This document shows positions 9,151-17,948 of a stretch of 47,827 nucleotides of DNA, piece by piece (within the stretch, counting starts at the first letter, position 1; the number at the start of each line of letters is the position of its first letter). The translations under genes and the position numbers were made by a program. This stretch comes from Gammaproteobacteria bacterium. GTDB lineage: Bacteria; Pseudomonadota; Gammaproteobacteria; GCA-001735895. The stretch lies in assembly GCA_029862125.1 (NCBI GenBank), contig JAOTXY010000021.1, positions 1 to 47,827 of the forward strand, in the 5' to 3' direction. The notes under the pieces are model-generated. The model searched no databases, was not told the DNA's origin, and saw nothing but the letters and a program-made list of their open reading frames with translations.

Positions 9151-9938
9151 GACAACATTGCGTTTTCTCATTGCTGGTCGTGCTGATGCTAAGTGCCTGC
9201 ACCTTTGGTGTGCCGATCGGAAATCAGGCGCAACAACGGGATTTGGTGGCTAAGAAAACAATCCCGTCGGAACGGGGAAATCCGTCATCTTATGTCGTGT
9301 TTGGCAAGCGCTACCACGTGCTCGACAGTTACGAGGGGTTCAGGCAACGTGGTGTCGCCTCCTGGTATGGGACCAAGTTTCATGGCCGGCCGACTTCCAG
9401 TGGTGAGATCTACAATATGCATGCCATGACGGCGGCGCATAAGACCTTGCCAATTCCGGTATATGTACATGTTAAAAATCTGGATAACGGTCGCTCGACA
9501 GTAGTCCGGGTTAATGACAGGGGTCCATTTATTGAAGGTCGTATTATCGACCTGTCCTATGCGGCAGCGAGAAAACTGGGTGTCAATGGTCCTGGTACCG
9601 CTAATGTCGAGATCAGTGCCCTGAGGGAAGGGGAAAGCAAACCGGTCCGCGTGGCGCGCAGTATTCCCTTGGCTGATGAAGCCGACTTTAATTTACCGTT
9701 GTTTATTCAAATGGGATCTTTCTCCGATCCGGTGAATGCCAATAACCTGGTTCAGAATCTATTCGAGGCGAACGAGTCCTCGGCCAGGGTATCCCGCCTG
9801 CAAACTGATCAGGGTCTCTATTACCGGGTGCGGGTTGGGCCCCTGTTCGATATCGACGAGGCAAATGCGATTGTCAGGCGTCTCAAGACCAAGGGTTTTC
9901 AGACCGCACGTATCGTGGTAGCGGACGCCACCGAATAA
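9147..9938 (+). CDS. rlpA: RlpA, septal-ring lytic transglycosylase lipoprotein with SPOR domain
   Basis: Lipoprotein that in Pseudomonas cleaves denuded glycan strands at division sites. The signal peptide ends in the lipobox LSAC, with Cys18 as lipidation site. A double-psi beta-barrel spans about residues 68-160 and shows GVASWYG, the catalytic-site glutamate region SSGEIYNMHAMTAAH and VRVNDRGPF. A C-terminal SPOR domain (about 188-263, beginning FIQMGSFSDPVNANNL) should bind denuded glycans. It overlaps mltB by 4 bp in the PBP2-RodA operon. Confidence 0.94.
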   Translation: MRQHCVFSLLVVLMLSACTFGVPIGNQAQQRDLVAKKTIPSERGNPSSYVVFGKRYHVLDSYEGFRQRGVASWYGTKFHGRPTSSGEIYNMHAMTAAHKTLPIPVYVHVKNLDNGRSTVVRVNDRGPFIEGRIIDLSYAAARKLGVNGPGTANVEISALREGESKPVRVARSIPLADEADFNLPLFIQMGSFSDPVNANNLVQNLFEANESSARVSRLQTDQGLYYRVRVGPLFDIDEANAIVRRLKTKGFQTARIVVADATE

Positions 9939-10010
9939 ACCTTGTTAGCAAAGTCGGCGATCGCTACAATCGCGTCTCGTTACGGGTCCCCTTTGCAAAG
10001 TCTGTCTAAT

Positions 10011-11150
10011 ATGAAAATCGTCTCGCTAGTTTTTACTCTCCTTGTACTGCTGTGGTCTGCATCTGGCTGGGCTGCTGCCAAACCGATTCCGGATCCGCCG
10101 GCCCTTAATGCGACGAGCTATATCCTGGTCGACTTTGAATCGGGCAGGGTACTCGCAGAGAGTAATCCCGATGAGCATGTTGAGCCAGCCAGTATTACCA
10201 AGTTGATGACTGCTTACCTGGTTGACAAGGCGATTGCCGATGGGGACATTACCCTGGACGACATGGTGACCATCAGCGAGAAGGCCTGGCGCATGAAAGG
10301 ATCGAAGATGTTTGTCGAAGTAGGCAAGCAGATATCGGTTGAGGAGTTACTAAAAGGCTTGATCATACAGTCAGGGAATGATGCAAGCGTGGCGCTGGCC
10401 GAGCATGTCGCCGGTTCCGAGTCGGCCTTTGCAGGTTACATGAACCACCAGGCGCAGTTACTGGGGATGACTAACACCAATTTCGTTAACGCGACCGGTT
10501 GGCCGGATAAGGATCACTACAGTAGCGCGCGCGATATCGCGACGCTTTCACGGGCTGTAATCCGTGAGTTTCCCGAATCTTATCGTTATTACAAAGAACG
10601 TGAGTATACATTTAACAAGATCCGGCAATTTAATCGCAATCGCCTGTTGTGGCGCGATGAGTCGGTTGACGGGATCAAGACTGGCCATACCTCGGCAGCC
10701 GGATTTTGCCTGGTGGCATCGGCACTGCGCGAGGAAATGCGGCTGATCTCCGTAGTGCTTGGAGCTGAATCCGACAAGACGCGCACTCAAAGTAGCCAAT
10801 CGCTTTTGAATTATGGGTTTCGTTTCTTTGAAACCCACCAACTGTATCGAGCAGAAGAAATATTGAAGGCAGCAAGAGTCTGGTACGGCGACCAGGAGCA
10901 GATCAACATGGGGGTTGGTAAGGATATTCATATCACGATTCCACGGGGACGTTACGGGGATTTAGATGCCACGATGGAAATCGACCGTGAAATTTCGGCA
11001 CCAATTGCTCGTGGACAGCAGCTTGGACGGGTCAGTATAAAGCTCGATGATGAAATGATTCTATCCGAGGACATTGTGGCGATGCAGGCTGTTGCGGCAG
11101 GCAGCTTCTTTGCCAGGGCGATGGACAGAATCAAGTTAATGTTCCGCTAA
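10011..11150 (+). CDS. dacA: D-alanyl-D-alanine carboxypeptidase (PBP5/6 type)
   Basis: Periplasmic low-molecular-mass PBP trimming the terminal D-Ala of pentapeptides. I chose the ATG at 10011, whose product begins MKIVSLVFTL with a clean signal peptide cleaved near AAA23; the open frame extends upstream to a TTG at 9942, but that stretch lacks signal-peptide character. Active-site motifs are SITK (61-64), SGN in IQSGNDAS, and KTG in GIKTGHTSAAG. The C-terminus has a PBP5 beta domain and an amphipathic tail (FFARAMDRIKLMFR) expected to anchor to the inner membrane. Its TAA overlaps the ATG of ybeD. Confidence 0.95.
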   Translation: MKIVSLVFTLLVLLWSASGWAAAKPIPDPPALNATSYILVDFESGRVLAESNPDEHVEPASITKLMTAYLVDKAIADGDITLDDMVTISEKAWRMKGSKMFVEVGKQISVEELLKGLIIQSGNDASVALAEHVAGSESAFAGYMNHQAQLLGMTNTNFVNATGWPDKDHYSSARDIATLSRAVIREFPESYRYYKEREYTFNKIRQFNRNRLLWRDESVDGIKTGHTSAAGFCLVASALREEMRLISVVLGAESDKTRTQSSQSLLNYGFRFFETHQLYRAEEILKAARVWYGDQEQINMGVGKDIHITIPRGRYGDLDATMEIDREISAPIARGQQLGRVSIKLDDEMILSEDIVAMQAVAAGSFFARAMDRIKLMFR

Positions 11151-11437
11151 TGAGCGACGACCAGGCATCCGCTGAATCCGCGCTAGCACTGATTGACTAT
11201 CCGAGCCGATTTCCGCTCAAGGTATTTGGCAAGCAATCCGACGATTTCGAAGCCATAGTGCTGGCGCTGGTGAGGTCTAGATGTCCCCAGGCGGAGCATA
11301 TAGAGGTTCGCCGACGCAATAGCAAAGGCGGCAAGTACCAGGCATTAACGCTCACCTTCACTGTATATAGCCAGCAACAACTGGAAGAGATATACCAGGA
11401 CTTATATGACTGCGATGCGGTCGTAATGTCGTTATAG
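11150..11437 (+). CDS. ybeD: YbeD/DUF493 family protein
   Basis: Small 95-residue protein with an ACT-like ferredoxin fold of unproven function. It is conserved between dacA and lipB in gammaproteobacteria, as here. Visible family features are YPSRFPLKVFG near the N-terminus, RRRNSKGGKYQALTLTF in the middle and an ending close to LYDCDAVVMSL. The start overlaps the dacA stop by one base. A regulatory link to lipoate genes is often guessed from neighbourhood but not shown. Confidence 0.9.
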   Translation: MSDDQASAESALALIDYPSRFPLKVFGKQSDDFEAIVLALVRSRCPQAEHIEVRRRNSKGGKYQALTLTFTVYSQQQLEEIYQDLYDCDAVVMSL

Positions 11438-11549
11438 GCTGCTACGGCATCTGATGCGGTCGCGGTTGATCGCTGGATATTTCTTAAAATAGTGATTGGC
11501 TCTCGTGTACACTCCGATCATTGAATTTAGCCTCCCTGGCGCAGTGCAC

Positions 11550-12197
11550 GTGACAACCTCACCGAATCATATCGAAGTCAAATATCTGGGTATGTCTGAT
11601 TACCGGAAAACCTGGGACGAGATGAAGGATTTCACCAATCGACGTAATTCGGAAACCCGTGACGAACTCTGGATCACTGAGCATGCCCCGGTATTTACCC
11701 AGGGTCTGAATGGACGTGCCGAGCATCTGTTAGATCCCGGTGATATTCCTGTCGTGCAGATTGATCGAGGCGGTCAGGTTACCTACCACGGTCCCGGACA
11801 ACTGGTGCTTTACTGTCTACTTGATATCACGCGCCTCGGCCTCGGGGTTAAGGGGCTGGTAACACGGATTGAAAAATCTGTAATTAGTTTACTCGAAGGT
11901 TACCAGGTAGAGGCGTATGGCCGAAAAGGTGCGCCTGGCGTTTATGTCGGGCAGGCCAAGATTGCCGCGCTTGGTTTGCGCATTCGAAAAGGTTGTTGTT
12001 ATCATGGCTTGAGTTTGAATATTGATATGGACCTGGAACCATTTACGCGCATTAATCCCTGTGGTTACGAGGGTCTTGCTGTTACCCAGTTGCGTGACCA
12101 GGGTATCGCCGACGGGATGGAGCAGGTGGGCCATGATCTGGCCGAAATACTCATTGGAAATATAAGTGAAAAAGAATCAGGTTATTCAGGGCGTTAA
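11550..12197 (+). CDS. lipB: Octanoyl-[acyl-carrier-protein]:protein N-octanoyltransferase
   Basis: Moves octanoyl groups from ACP to lipoyl domains of 2-oxoacid dehydrogenases and the glycine cleavage H protein, the first step of lipoate synthesis. Motifs are [23 protein letters not shown], and GAPGVYV with Lys in AKIAALG (acyl-transfer lysine), then HGLSLNI and NPCGYEG with the catalytic Cys. The start is uncertain: GTG at 11550 gives 215 residues, like E. coli (213); GTG at 11544 and TTG at 11496 are in frame. It overlaps lipA by 32 bp, which implies coupled translation. Confidence 0.93.
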   Translation: MTTSPNHIEVKYLGMSDYRKTWDEMKDFTNRRNSETRDELWITEHAPVFTQGLNGRAEHLLDPGDIPVVQIDRGGQVTYHGPGQLVLYCLLDITRLGLGVKGLVTRIEKSVISLLEGYQVEAYGRKGAPGVYVGQAKIAALGLRIRKGCCYHGLSLNIDMDLEPFTRINPCGYEGLAVTQLRDQGIADGMEQVGHDLAEILIGNISEKESGYSGR

Positions 12198-13119
12198 GCT
12201 CAAGGGAGCCGACAAGGTAGCCCGCATCCCGATCAAGGTTGTGCCGTCCAGGACGATACAACGTAAACCACCGTGGATTCGTGCCAAGGCCCCCAGCGGG
12301 GACCGCGTAAAACAACTTAAGGCGCGCCTGCGCGAAAACAGCCTGTTTACGGTTTGTGAAGAGGCGTCCTGTCCCAACCTCGGAGAATGTTTTTCCAAGG
12401 GCACCGCGACCTTCATGATCATGGGTGATATCTGTACCCGGCGTTGCCCTTTTTGCGATGTGGGTCATGGCCGGCCCAATCCACTGGATACGCACGAACC
12501 TGCAAACCTGGCGAGGACGATATACGACATGGAGCTGCGCTATGTCGTCATCACTTCGGTCGACCGGGATGATTTGCGCGACGGCGGTGCGGGTCATTTT
12601 GTTGATTGTATTCATGAAACACGCAAGTTGAATCCCGAAATCAAAATTGAAATCCTGACCCCGGACTTCCGCGGTCGCATGGATGTCGCGCTTGAAATCA
12701 TGACCCAGGCGCCACCGGACGTTTTCAATCACAATCTCGAGTCGGTACCCTCGCTATACCGGAAAATACGCCCGGGATCAGATTATGAATGGTCGCTGGA
12801 CTTGCTGGAAAAGTTCAAGCAAATGCATCCGCAGGTGCCGACCAAGTCTGGTTTAATGCTGGGGCTCGGCGAAGAAATCGACGAGGTTAAGCAGGTGTTG
12901 CGTGATTTGCGCGAGCACCAGGTCAATATGCTGACCCTGGGTCAGTACCTGCAACCCAGCCTGGATCATCTCGCCGTCGAACGTTTCGTCACTCCGGATG
13001 AATTTGATGAGCTTGGTGCGTACGCTGAATCTATCGGTTTCGACCAGGTCGCCAGCGGCCCGATGGTACGCTCCTCCTACCACGCCGACCTGCAAGCCGA
13101 ATCCGTCCTCAACGCCTGA
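12166..13119 (+). CDS. lipA: Lipoyl synthase (radical SAM)
   Basis: Radical SAM enzyme inserting two sulfurs into protein-bound octanoyl groups. Both iron-sulfur sites are visible: the auxiliary cluster motif [12 protein letters not shown] and the radical SAM motif CTRRCPFC. The C-terminal RSSYHAD contains the serine that ligates the auxiliary cluster. The GTG start at 12166 gives 317 residues, close to E. coli (321), and lies inside the end of lipB. It is the last gene of the wall-lipoate run; a weak terminator and palindromic elements follow. Confidence 0.96.
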   Translation: MKKNQVIQGVKLKGADKVARIPIKVVPSRTIQRKPPWIRAKAPSGDRVKQLKARLRENSLFTVCEEASCPNLGECFSKGTATFMIMGDICTRRCPFCDVGHGRPNPLDTHEPANLARTIYDMELRYVVITSVDRDDLRDGGAGHFVDCIHETRKLNPEIKIEILTPDFRGRMDVALEIMTQAPPDVFNHNLESVPSLYRKIRPGSDYEWSLDLLEKFKQMHPQVPTKSGLMLGLGEEIDEVKQVLRDLREHQVNMLTLGQYLQPSLDHLAVERFVTPDEFDELGAYAESIGFDQVASGPMVRSSYHADLQAESVLNA

Positions 13120-13134
13120 TTAATCCATATACCC

Positions 13135-13260
13135 GGCGCGGCCATCGGATTATCTTTGCGGGATCGCCGTACCGATGCGTCGGACCGATACATCCATGTA
13201 GGCTCGCGCGCAACATCCCTGTTGCGCAGCGTCCCGCAAAGATAATCCGATAGCCACGCC
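13135..13260. repeat. Palindromic element C (sister of element A)
   Basis: Arms 13144-13163 and 13232-13251 are a perfect 20-bp inverted repeat, extended to 29 bp (13135-13163/13232-13260) with two mismatches at the same positions as in element A. The core 13189-13232 is identical over 44 nt to 451-494. Seven of the 20 arm positions differ from element A, and each change is matched in the opposite arm. Relative to A there is an extra small hairpin CCGATGCGTCGG at 13172-13183, a module also present in element B. Confidence 0.87.
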
Positions 13261-13276
13261 TTGTTAGAATCGAAGA

Positions 13277-13303
13277 GGAGAAAGTGTCCCTTCTCCGTTT
13301 TTT
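13277..13303 (+). terminator. Weak Rho-independent terminator-like hairpin after lipA
   Basis: A 6-bp stem GGAGAA (13277-13282)/TTCTCC (13291-13296) with an 8-nt loop is followed by G and six T. It lies between elements C and D, about 160 bp after the lipA stop. The stem is short and AT-containing, so termination is possible but not certain. Confidence 0.45.
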
Positions 13304-13366
13304 AAAATTCAATACTCTTCCGGTACCGGGCTTTTATTTTGAAAGTAAACATGTCGAGTCGCCCGA

Positions 13367-13507
13367 AAAACTTGAAGCTACCTCGGGAGGATTCCCGCAA
13401 AAGTGTAGCGAGGCAGGACGCCGAGCTCCAAGCGATTCCATGGATGGACCAACCGGCGTTTACGCCGGTTGGAAGCGGCTTTTGCGGGAATCCTCCCGAG
13501 GTAGCGA
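13367..13507. repeat. Palindromic element D (sister of element B)
   Basis: Outer arms 13377-13403 and 13479-13505 form a perfect 27-bp inverted repeat. The loop contains TCCATGGATGGA and then a perfect 10-bp hairpin with arms CCAACCGGCG/CGCCGGTTGG and TTTA loop. The left flank AAAAACTTG and right flank GATCGGA match the flanks of element B, although the stems differ. It ends about 10 bp past the 3' end of nadE. Confidence 0.83.
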
Positions 13508-13516
13508 TCGGAGGGG

Positions 13517-14347
13517 TTACTGGTCGTAGATGGTGACGATGGGCTGGCGTTTGTGGGCGGTGGTCAGGAAGATGTGGATGATGCGCTGCTCGGCCTCGGG
13601 ATCGATTTTTTTGCCTTCGAGAAAGTCGTCGATCTGGTCGTAGCTTAGTCCGAGTGATTCCTCGTCGGGTTTGGACGGTGCCAGGGACTCGAGATCTGCA
13701 GTCGGAGTCTTGGTGATAATTTTTTCCGGCGCACCGAGTTGGCTGGCCAGTTGTCGCACCTGGCGTTTGTTGAGCCCGAATAACGGGGCAATGTCACAGG
13801 CACCATCGCCATACTTGGTATAGAAACCGGTTACGTTCTCGGCGGAGTGATCGGTACCAAGCACCAGGCCGTCGAGTAAACCGGCGATTTCATATTGCGC
13901 GATCATGCGCATGCGCGCCTTGACGTTGCCCTTGACGAAATCCTGCTTATCGGCTGTCTGGTCAGCCAGTCCCTGCTCGGCGAGTGCGGCCAGCGTTGTC
14001 TCGTGGATTGCATCAGTGCCGGATTGTACGTTGACCGTAACATTATGGCTGGGCAGGATAAAATCGAGTGCCTGTTGCGCGTCAGTCTCGTCTGCCTGGG
14101 AGGCATAAGGCAGGCGTACCGCGATGAAACGATATCCGTTTGAATCCTGATTGAGTTCATCGACTGCAATTTGCGCCAGTCGGCCGCAGGTACAGGAATC
14201 GACTCCTCCACTGATTCCAAGTACAAGCGCTTTTTGGCCGCTCAGTTCCAGTTGATACTTGATAAAGTCGACCCGGCGTCTGATTTCGTATTTGACATCG
14301 ATTTCGGGCATCACCTGCATTTCGGCGACTATGTCAGCTTGATTCAT
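13517..14347 (-). CDS. nadE: NH3-dependent NAD+ synthetase
   Basis: Last step of NAD synthesis: amidation of deamido-NAD with ATP and ammonia. The PP-loop SGGVDS is at residues 46-51. Further family blocks are [35 protein letters not shown] and the KTPTADL region. At 276 residues it lacks a glutaminase domain, so free ammonia is the likely donor. It is followed on the same strand by nothing but element D, and preceded by tas and bamD. nadA lies elsewhere in the window (27323). Confidence 0.95.
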   Translation of the reverse strand: MNQADIVAEMQVMPEIDVKYEIRRRVDFIKYQLELSGQKALVLGISGGVDSCTCGRLAQIAVDELNQDSNGYRFIAVRLPYASQADETDAQQALDFILPSHNVTVNVQSGTDAIHETTLAALAEQGLADQTADKQDFVKGNVKARMRMIAQYEIAGLLDGLVLGTDHSAENVTGFYTKYGDGACDIAPLFGLNKRQVRQLASQLGAPEKIITKTPTADLESLAPSKPDEESLGLSYDQIDDFLEGKKIDPEAEQRIIHIFLTTAHKRQPIVTIYDQ

Positions 14348-14356
14348 GGCTATTGG

Positions 14357-15400
14357 CTAATAGGGTACCGGGTTGAGACGATATACTGACTGTATATCTT
14401 CGAGCACTTCCTCACTCAATTCAAGCTCGGCGGCGCCAATGTTGACCTCGAGCTGGTCAAGGCTGGTGGCGCCAATAATACTCGATGTTACGAAGGGCCT
14501 CTGGTTACAGAACGCAATTGCCATCTGGGCGGGATTGATACCATGTTTACGCGCGATCGATACATATGCGTCTACCACTGGCCAGGTCCCGTCGTTGACG
14601 CGGCCATAAAGATCAGGAGTAATTGTCAGGCGCGAGCCGTCGGGGCTGGTACCATTTTCATATTTTCCGGTCAGCATGCCGCAGGCCAGGGGTGAATAAG
14701 GTAAAAGCCCGACTTTTTCGTGGTGTGAAAACTCCGCCAGGTCAAGATCATGTGTGCGATACATCAGGCTATATTCATTTTGCAACGAGACGACTCGGGG
14801 GAAGCCATTGGCATCCGCAATTTGTAAAAACTGACAGCTGCCCCAACAGGTTTCATTGGAAAGGCCGATTGTGCGTATCTTGCCCGCCGCCACCAATTCG
14901 CCCAGGTATTCAAGGGTCGTAAAAATATGATCGAGGGTTTCCTGTTTATCCTGGTCGGTAGGATCGTAGCTCCAATTGCGTCGAAAATGATAATGCCCGC
15001 GATTTGGCCAGTGCAGTTGATACAGGTCGATATAGTCGGTTTGTAATCGTTTAAGGCTGCCTTCGATACTCACACGTATCTTCTCGGGGCTTATAGCAAT
15101 GCCATCCTGTACATCTGTGCTATCTTTTCCGGCAACTTTACTGGCCAGGATTACCTGGTCACGCTTACTCAATGTCTTTAACCAGGTACCGATTATTTCT
15201 TCGGTTCTCCCGGTAGTTTTCGCGGTCATCGGTATGGCCGGATACAGTTCAGCGGTATCGATGAAATTGACTCCGTGATCGAGCGCATAGTCAATCTGGG
15301 CATGTCCTTCGGCTTCGCTATTCTGGGTGCCCCAGGTCATGGAACCCAGGCAGATCTCACTTACCTGGATATCGCTATGGCCGAGTTGCCGATACTGCAT
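14357..15400 (-). CDS. tas: Aldo/keto reductase, Tas-like
   Basis: NADPH-dependent oxidoreductase with a TIM-barrel fold; the physiological substrate is unknown. Length (347) and the start MQYRQLGHSDIQVSEICLG closely resemble E. coli Tas. The tetrad is visible: Asp and Tyr in NFIDTAELYP, Lys in LASKVAG and His in QLHWPNRG. The C-terminal cofactor-binding part has SSIIGATSLDQLEVN. It overlaps the bamD stop by one base and precedes nadE by 9 bp, so the three genes are probably co-transcribed, although no functional link is obvious. Confidence 0.88.
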   Translation of the reverse strand: MQYRQLGHSDIQVSEICLGSMTWGTQNSEAEGHAQIDYALDHGVNFIDTAELYPAIPMTAKTTGRTEEIIGTWLKTLSKRDQVILASKVAGKDSTDVQDGIAISPEKIRVSIEGSLKRLQTDYIDLYQLHWPNRGHYHFRRNWSYDPTDQDKQETLDHIFTTLEYLGELVAAGKIRTIGLSNETCWGSCQFLQIADANGFPRVVSLQNEYSLMYRTHDLDLAEFSHHEKVGLLPYSPLACGMLTGKYENGTSPDGSRLTITPDLYGRVNDGTWPVVDAYVSIARKHGINPAQMAIAFCNQRPFVTSSIIGATSLDQLEVNIGAAELELSEEVLEDIQSVYRLNPVPY

Positions 15401-16137
15401 CAGGAATCCTGGTTATAGTTCAAATCAATAATGCGCTGCGTATCGCGCGCGAGCTCGTCCAATCCCAGGGCCTGGTAGGCCTGAAGTTGCAATTCGAGCG
15501 TGGATCTGATCACGCTTGATCCCTGGTAATTGCGCAAGATTAACCTGGTGCGATTTGCAACAGCGACCCATGCGTCTCGTGACGCATAATAGTTGGCGAT
15601 ATTGAAATCGGCGCGGGCTAACTCATTGCGCAGGTGGATCATGCGCCTGGTTGCATCGGGGGTATATTTGCTATCCGGGAAGCGTTGCACTAACAGTTTG
15701 AAATCACGGTATGCGTTTAGCAATAGATTCCTGTCGAATTGCGACAAATCGCGCTCCACCAGCACGTCCAGGATAGTGCCACCGCGTTCGAAATTGACCA
15801 GGCCTTTCAGGTAATAGGCGTAGTCTACCGAATCGTCTCGCGGATGGAGTTTAATAAATCGGTCAAGTGCTGTGATCGCTGATTCCGGCTCGTTGAATTT
15901 ATAGTAGGCGTAAGCGACGTCGATTTGCGCCTGGGTGGCGTATTTACCAAAGGGAAACCTGGATTCCAGTGTCTCGTAGTACTCGATTGCAGTCAGGTAG
16001 TTTTCATTGGCGAGTTCAGCACGAGCTTCGAGGTAGAACTTTTCCACGCTCCAGTCCACGGTGGGGTCGATATCCTTACTGGCGGCGCCACAGGCAGCCA
16101 GGCTGATTGCGATTGTAATGTAAATAATGAAACGCAT
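15400..16137 (-). CDS. bamD: Outer membrane assembly lipoprotein BamD
   Basis: Essential lipoprotein of the BAM complex inserting beta-barrel proteins. The signal peptide ends in the lipobox LAAC with Cys16. TPR-type helical repeats follow, including YLTAIEYYETLESRFPFGKYATQAQIDVAYAYY split over two repeats, and the conserved LKGLVNFERG and RRFPDSKYTPDA-like (QRFPDSKYTPDATRRM) segments. At 245 residues it is of family size. Divergent from rluD, as in E. coli. Confidence 0.95.
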   Translation of the reverse strand: MRFIIYITIAISLAACGAASKDIDPTVDWSVEKFYLEARAELANENYLTAIEYYETLESRFPFGKYATQAQIDVAYAYYKFNEPESAITALDRFIKLHPRDDSVDYAYYLKGLVNFERGGTILDVLVERDLSQFDRNLLLNAYRDFKLLVQRFPDSKYTPDATRRMIHLRNELARADFNIANYYASRDAWVAVANRTRLILRNYQGSSVIRSTLELQLQAYQALGLDELARDTQRIIDLNYNQDS

Positions 16138-16202
16138 TGTCGTAACTACTTTGTTAATATCAGGCGACCTGTTGGACGAAAAACGAATAGTATAACGAGC
16201 GC

Positions 16203-17147
16203 ATGAAATTAATTCAGCAAAGTTTCCAGATTGAGAATCAGCAGGCTGGGAACCGACTTGATCATGCTTTGCACCTGCTGCTTCCCGACTACTCGCGTTC
16301 CAGGATTCAACAATGGATTCAGCAGGGACTGGTCACCGTTAACGATGAACTCTGTAAGCCCAGGCAAAAGGTTTACAGCGGTGACCTGGTCGACCTGGAT
16401 GTTTCCGAGCAGGTAATAACTTCAGACCAGCCGCAAGCTATCAAGTTCGATATCCTCTATCAGGATGAAGATATTATCGTGGTGAACAAGCCGTCCAACC
16501 TGGTAGTTCATCCCGCTGCCGGGCATCTCGATGGAACCCTGGTTAATGGGTTACTCGCGCACGATTCGCGGCTGGAACAATTGCCTCGTGCGGGTATTGT
16601 GCATCGTCTGGATAAGGATACTACCGGGGTGATGGTAGTCGCCCGTAATCTGACCGCGCATAGCTGGCTTATCGATCAACTGCAGCAGCGCCTGGTGAGA
16701 CGTGAATATGTGGCGCTAACCCAGGGCGTCATTACCGCGGGTCGCAGCATCGAGACTGGCATCGGCAGACATCCTCAGAATCGTAAAAAGATGTCAGTAC
16801 AGGCAGGCGGTAAATTAGCGATAACGCATTTCCAGGTAGCGCGAAAATTCAATCACTATAGCTTGATAAAAATACAGCTCGAAACAGGACGTACTCATCA
16901 AATTCGGGTGCACTTGGCGCATCTAAACTACCCGTTACTCGGAGATGGCGTTTATGGCGGGCGGGCGCGTATTCCGGCTGGAATTGACAACGCATTGCGG
17001 CCTTTAGTTCAGGACTTTAAACGACAGGCGCTGCATGCGGAACGACTGAGTTTTGAGCATCCGCGCAGTCACGAGATGGTCAGCTTTGAAGCGCCGTTAG
17101 CGGAAGATTTCGAAAGCTTGCTCGAGGCACTGATACGCTATGATTGA
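16203..17147 (+). CDS. rluD: 23S rRNA pseudouridine synthase RluD
   Basis: Isomerises uridines 1911, 1915 and 1917 (E. coli numbering) in helix 69 of 23S rRNA. An N-terminal S4 RNA-binding domain (about residues 17-75, with SRSRIQQWIQQG) precedes the catalytic domain. The catalytic aspartate is D137 in HRLDKDTTG. The motif GRTHQIRVH is present in the C-terminal half. The 314-residue length fits. Its stop overlaps pgeF by 8 bp; the order bamD/rluD-pgeF-clpB is conserved in gammaproteobacteria. Confidence 0.95.
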   Translation: MKLIQQSFQIENQQAGNRLDHALHLLLPDYSRSRIQQWIQQGLVTVNDELCKPRQKVYSGDLVDLDVSEQVITSDQPQAIKFDILYQDEDIIVVNKPSNLVVHPAAGHLDGTLVNGLLAHDSRLEQLPRAGIVHRLDKDTTGVMVVARNLTAHSWLIDQLQQRLVRREYVALTQGVITAGRSIETGIGRHPQNRKKMSVQAGGKLAITHFQVARKFNHYSLIKIQLETGRTHQIRVHLAHLNYPLLGDGVYGGRARIPAGIDNALRPLVQDFKRQALHAERLSFEHPRSHEMVSFEAPLAEDFESLLEALIRYD

Positions 17148-17868
17148 TACCATTAAGCCGGGCTGGGTCGCGCCACCGGGTGTTTGTGCCTGTACGACGA
17201 CTCGCGTAGGAGGTGTTAGTGAGGCTCCGTTCGACAGCTTGGACCTGGCACTGCATGTGGGTGACGATCCTGTTCATGTTGCACGAAATCGCGAGCTGTT
17301 GCGGCAGTTGCTGAACCTGCCAGCAGAACCTTGCTGGATTAACCAGACCCATGGCACCCATGCGGTCACGCTGGAGCTCGACAATAACCGTGATGCTGAT
17401 GCCGCGATCACGCGCCTACCCGGGGTCGTCGCGGTGGTGATGACAGCGGATTGCCTGCCGATCCTGGTTTGTAATCGTGATGGCAGCGAGGTCGCTGCAG
17501 TGCATGCCGGCTGGCGTGGTCTGCAGGCGGGAGTCATTCAGGGTACGCTTGCCAGCATGGAGTCTTGCAGTGAACAACTGCAGGCCTGGATCGGACCAGG
17601 CATTTCGCAGCACAATTTTGAAGTCGGTGGAGAAGTGCGTAGTGCCTTTATTGATTCGGTGCAGGATGCAGAATCCTTCTTTAAGGAGAATCGCAAGGGC
17701 CACTGGCTGTGTGATCTCGCAGGTCTCGCTGAACGGGTGTTGAAAAGGCAGGGTGTAGTCGATGTTTACCGTGATCCCGGTTGTAGTTACCGCGATGCCG
17801 ACCGTTTTTTTTCTTATCGCCGAAATGCGACCACGGGTCGCATGGCATCATTGATCTGGATCAAATAA
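17140..17868 (+). CDS. pgeF: PgeF/YfiH family polyphenol oxidase-fold protein
   Basis: Member of the YfiH (DUF152) family. In E. coli it is implicated in correcting wrongly built muropeptides, and family members also act as purine nucleoside phosphorylases/deaminases. Metal-site motifs are visible: NQTHGTHAV, MTADCLPIL and HAGWRGLQAGV, with a later GPGISQHNFEVG. The 242-residue length is normal. It overlaps rluD and precedes clpB by 80 bp. Confidence 0.9.
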   Translation: MIDTIKPGWVAPPGVCACTTTRVGGVSEAPFDSLDLALHVGDDPVHVARNRELLRQLLNLPAEPCWINQTHGTHAVTLELDNNRDADAAITRLPGVVAVVMTADCLPILVCNRDGSEVAAVHAGWRGLQAGVIQGTLASMESCSEQLQAWIGPGISQHNFEVGGEVRSAFIDSVQDAESFFKENRKGHWLCDLAGLAERVLKRQGVVDVYRDPGCSYRDADRFFSYRRNATTGRMASLIWIK

Positions 17869-17948
17869 TCCATGCGGCTTCGGGGTTGAAAAAACGGGTG
17901 TTGGTCTTATTTAACCCCAAAGATTTTAATGTTTAGAGGACTGATTCA

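Larger units (their letters stand above)
13120..13516. other. 397-bp gene-free gap with two palindromic elements
   Basis: Convergent gap between lipA and nadE. It contains element C (13135-13260), a weak terminator-like hairpin (13277-13303) and element D (about 13367-13507). Open frames across it (for example 13284-13529) run through palindrome arms and lack family resemblance, so I reject them as genes. Confidence 0.8.

Noticed and set aside
13284-13536. Two open frames downstream of lipA
   Set aside because: They cross element D arms and the nadE 3' end; no coding signature.
17885-17921. Heat-shock (sigma32) promoter before clpB: GTTGAAA at 17885-17891 and CCCCAAA at 17915-17921
   Set aside because: The spacing is 23 bp, while sigma32 promoters need roughly 13-17. 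The two boxes also belong to an imperfect inverted repeat (GGGGTT with AACCCC), which explains the resemblance.
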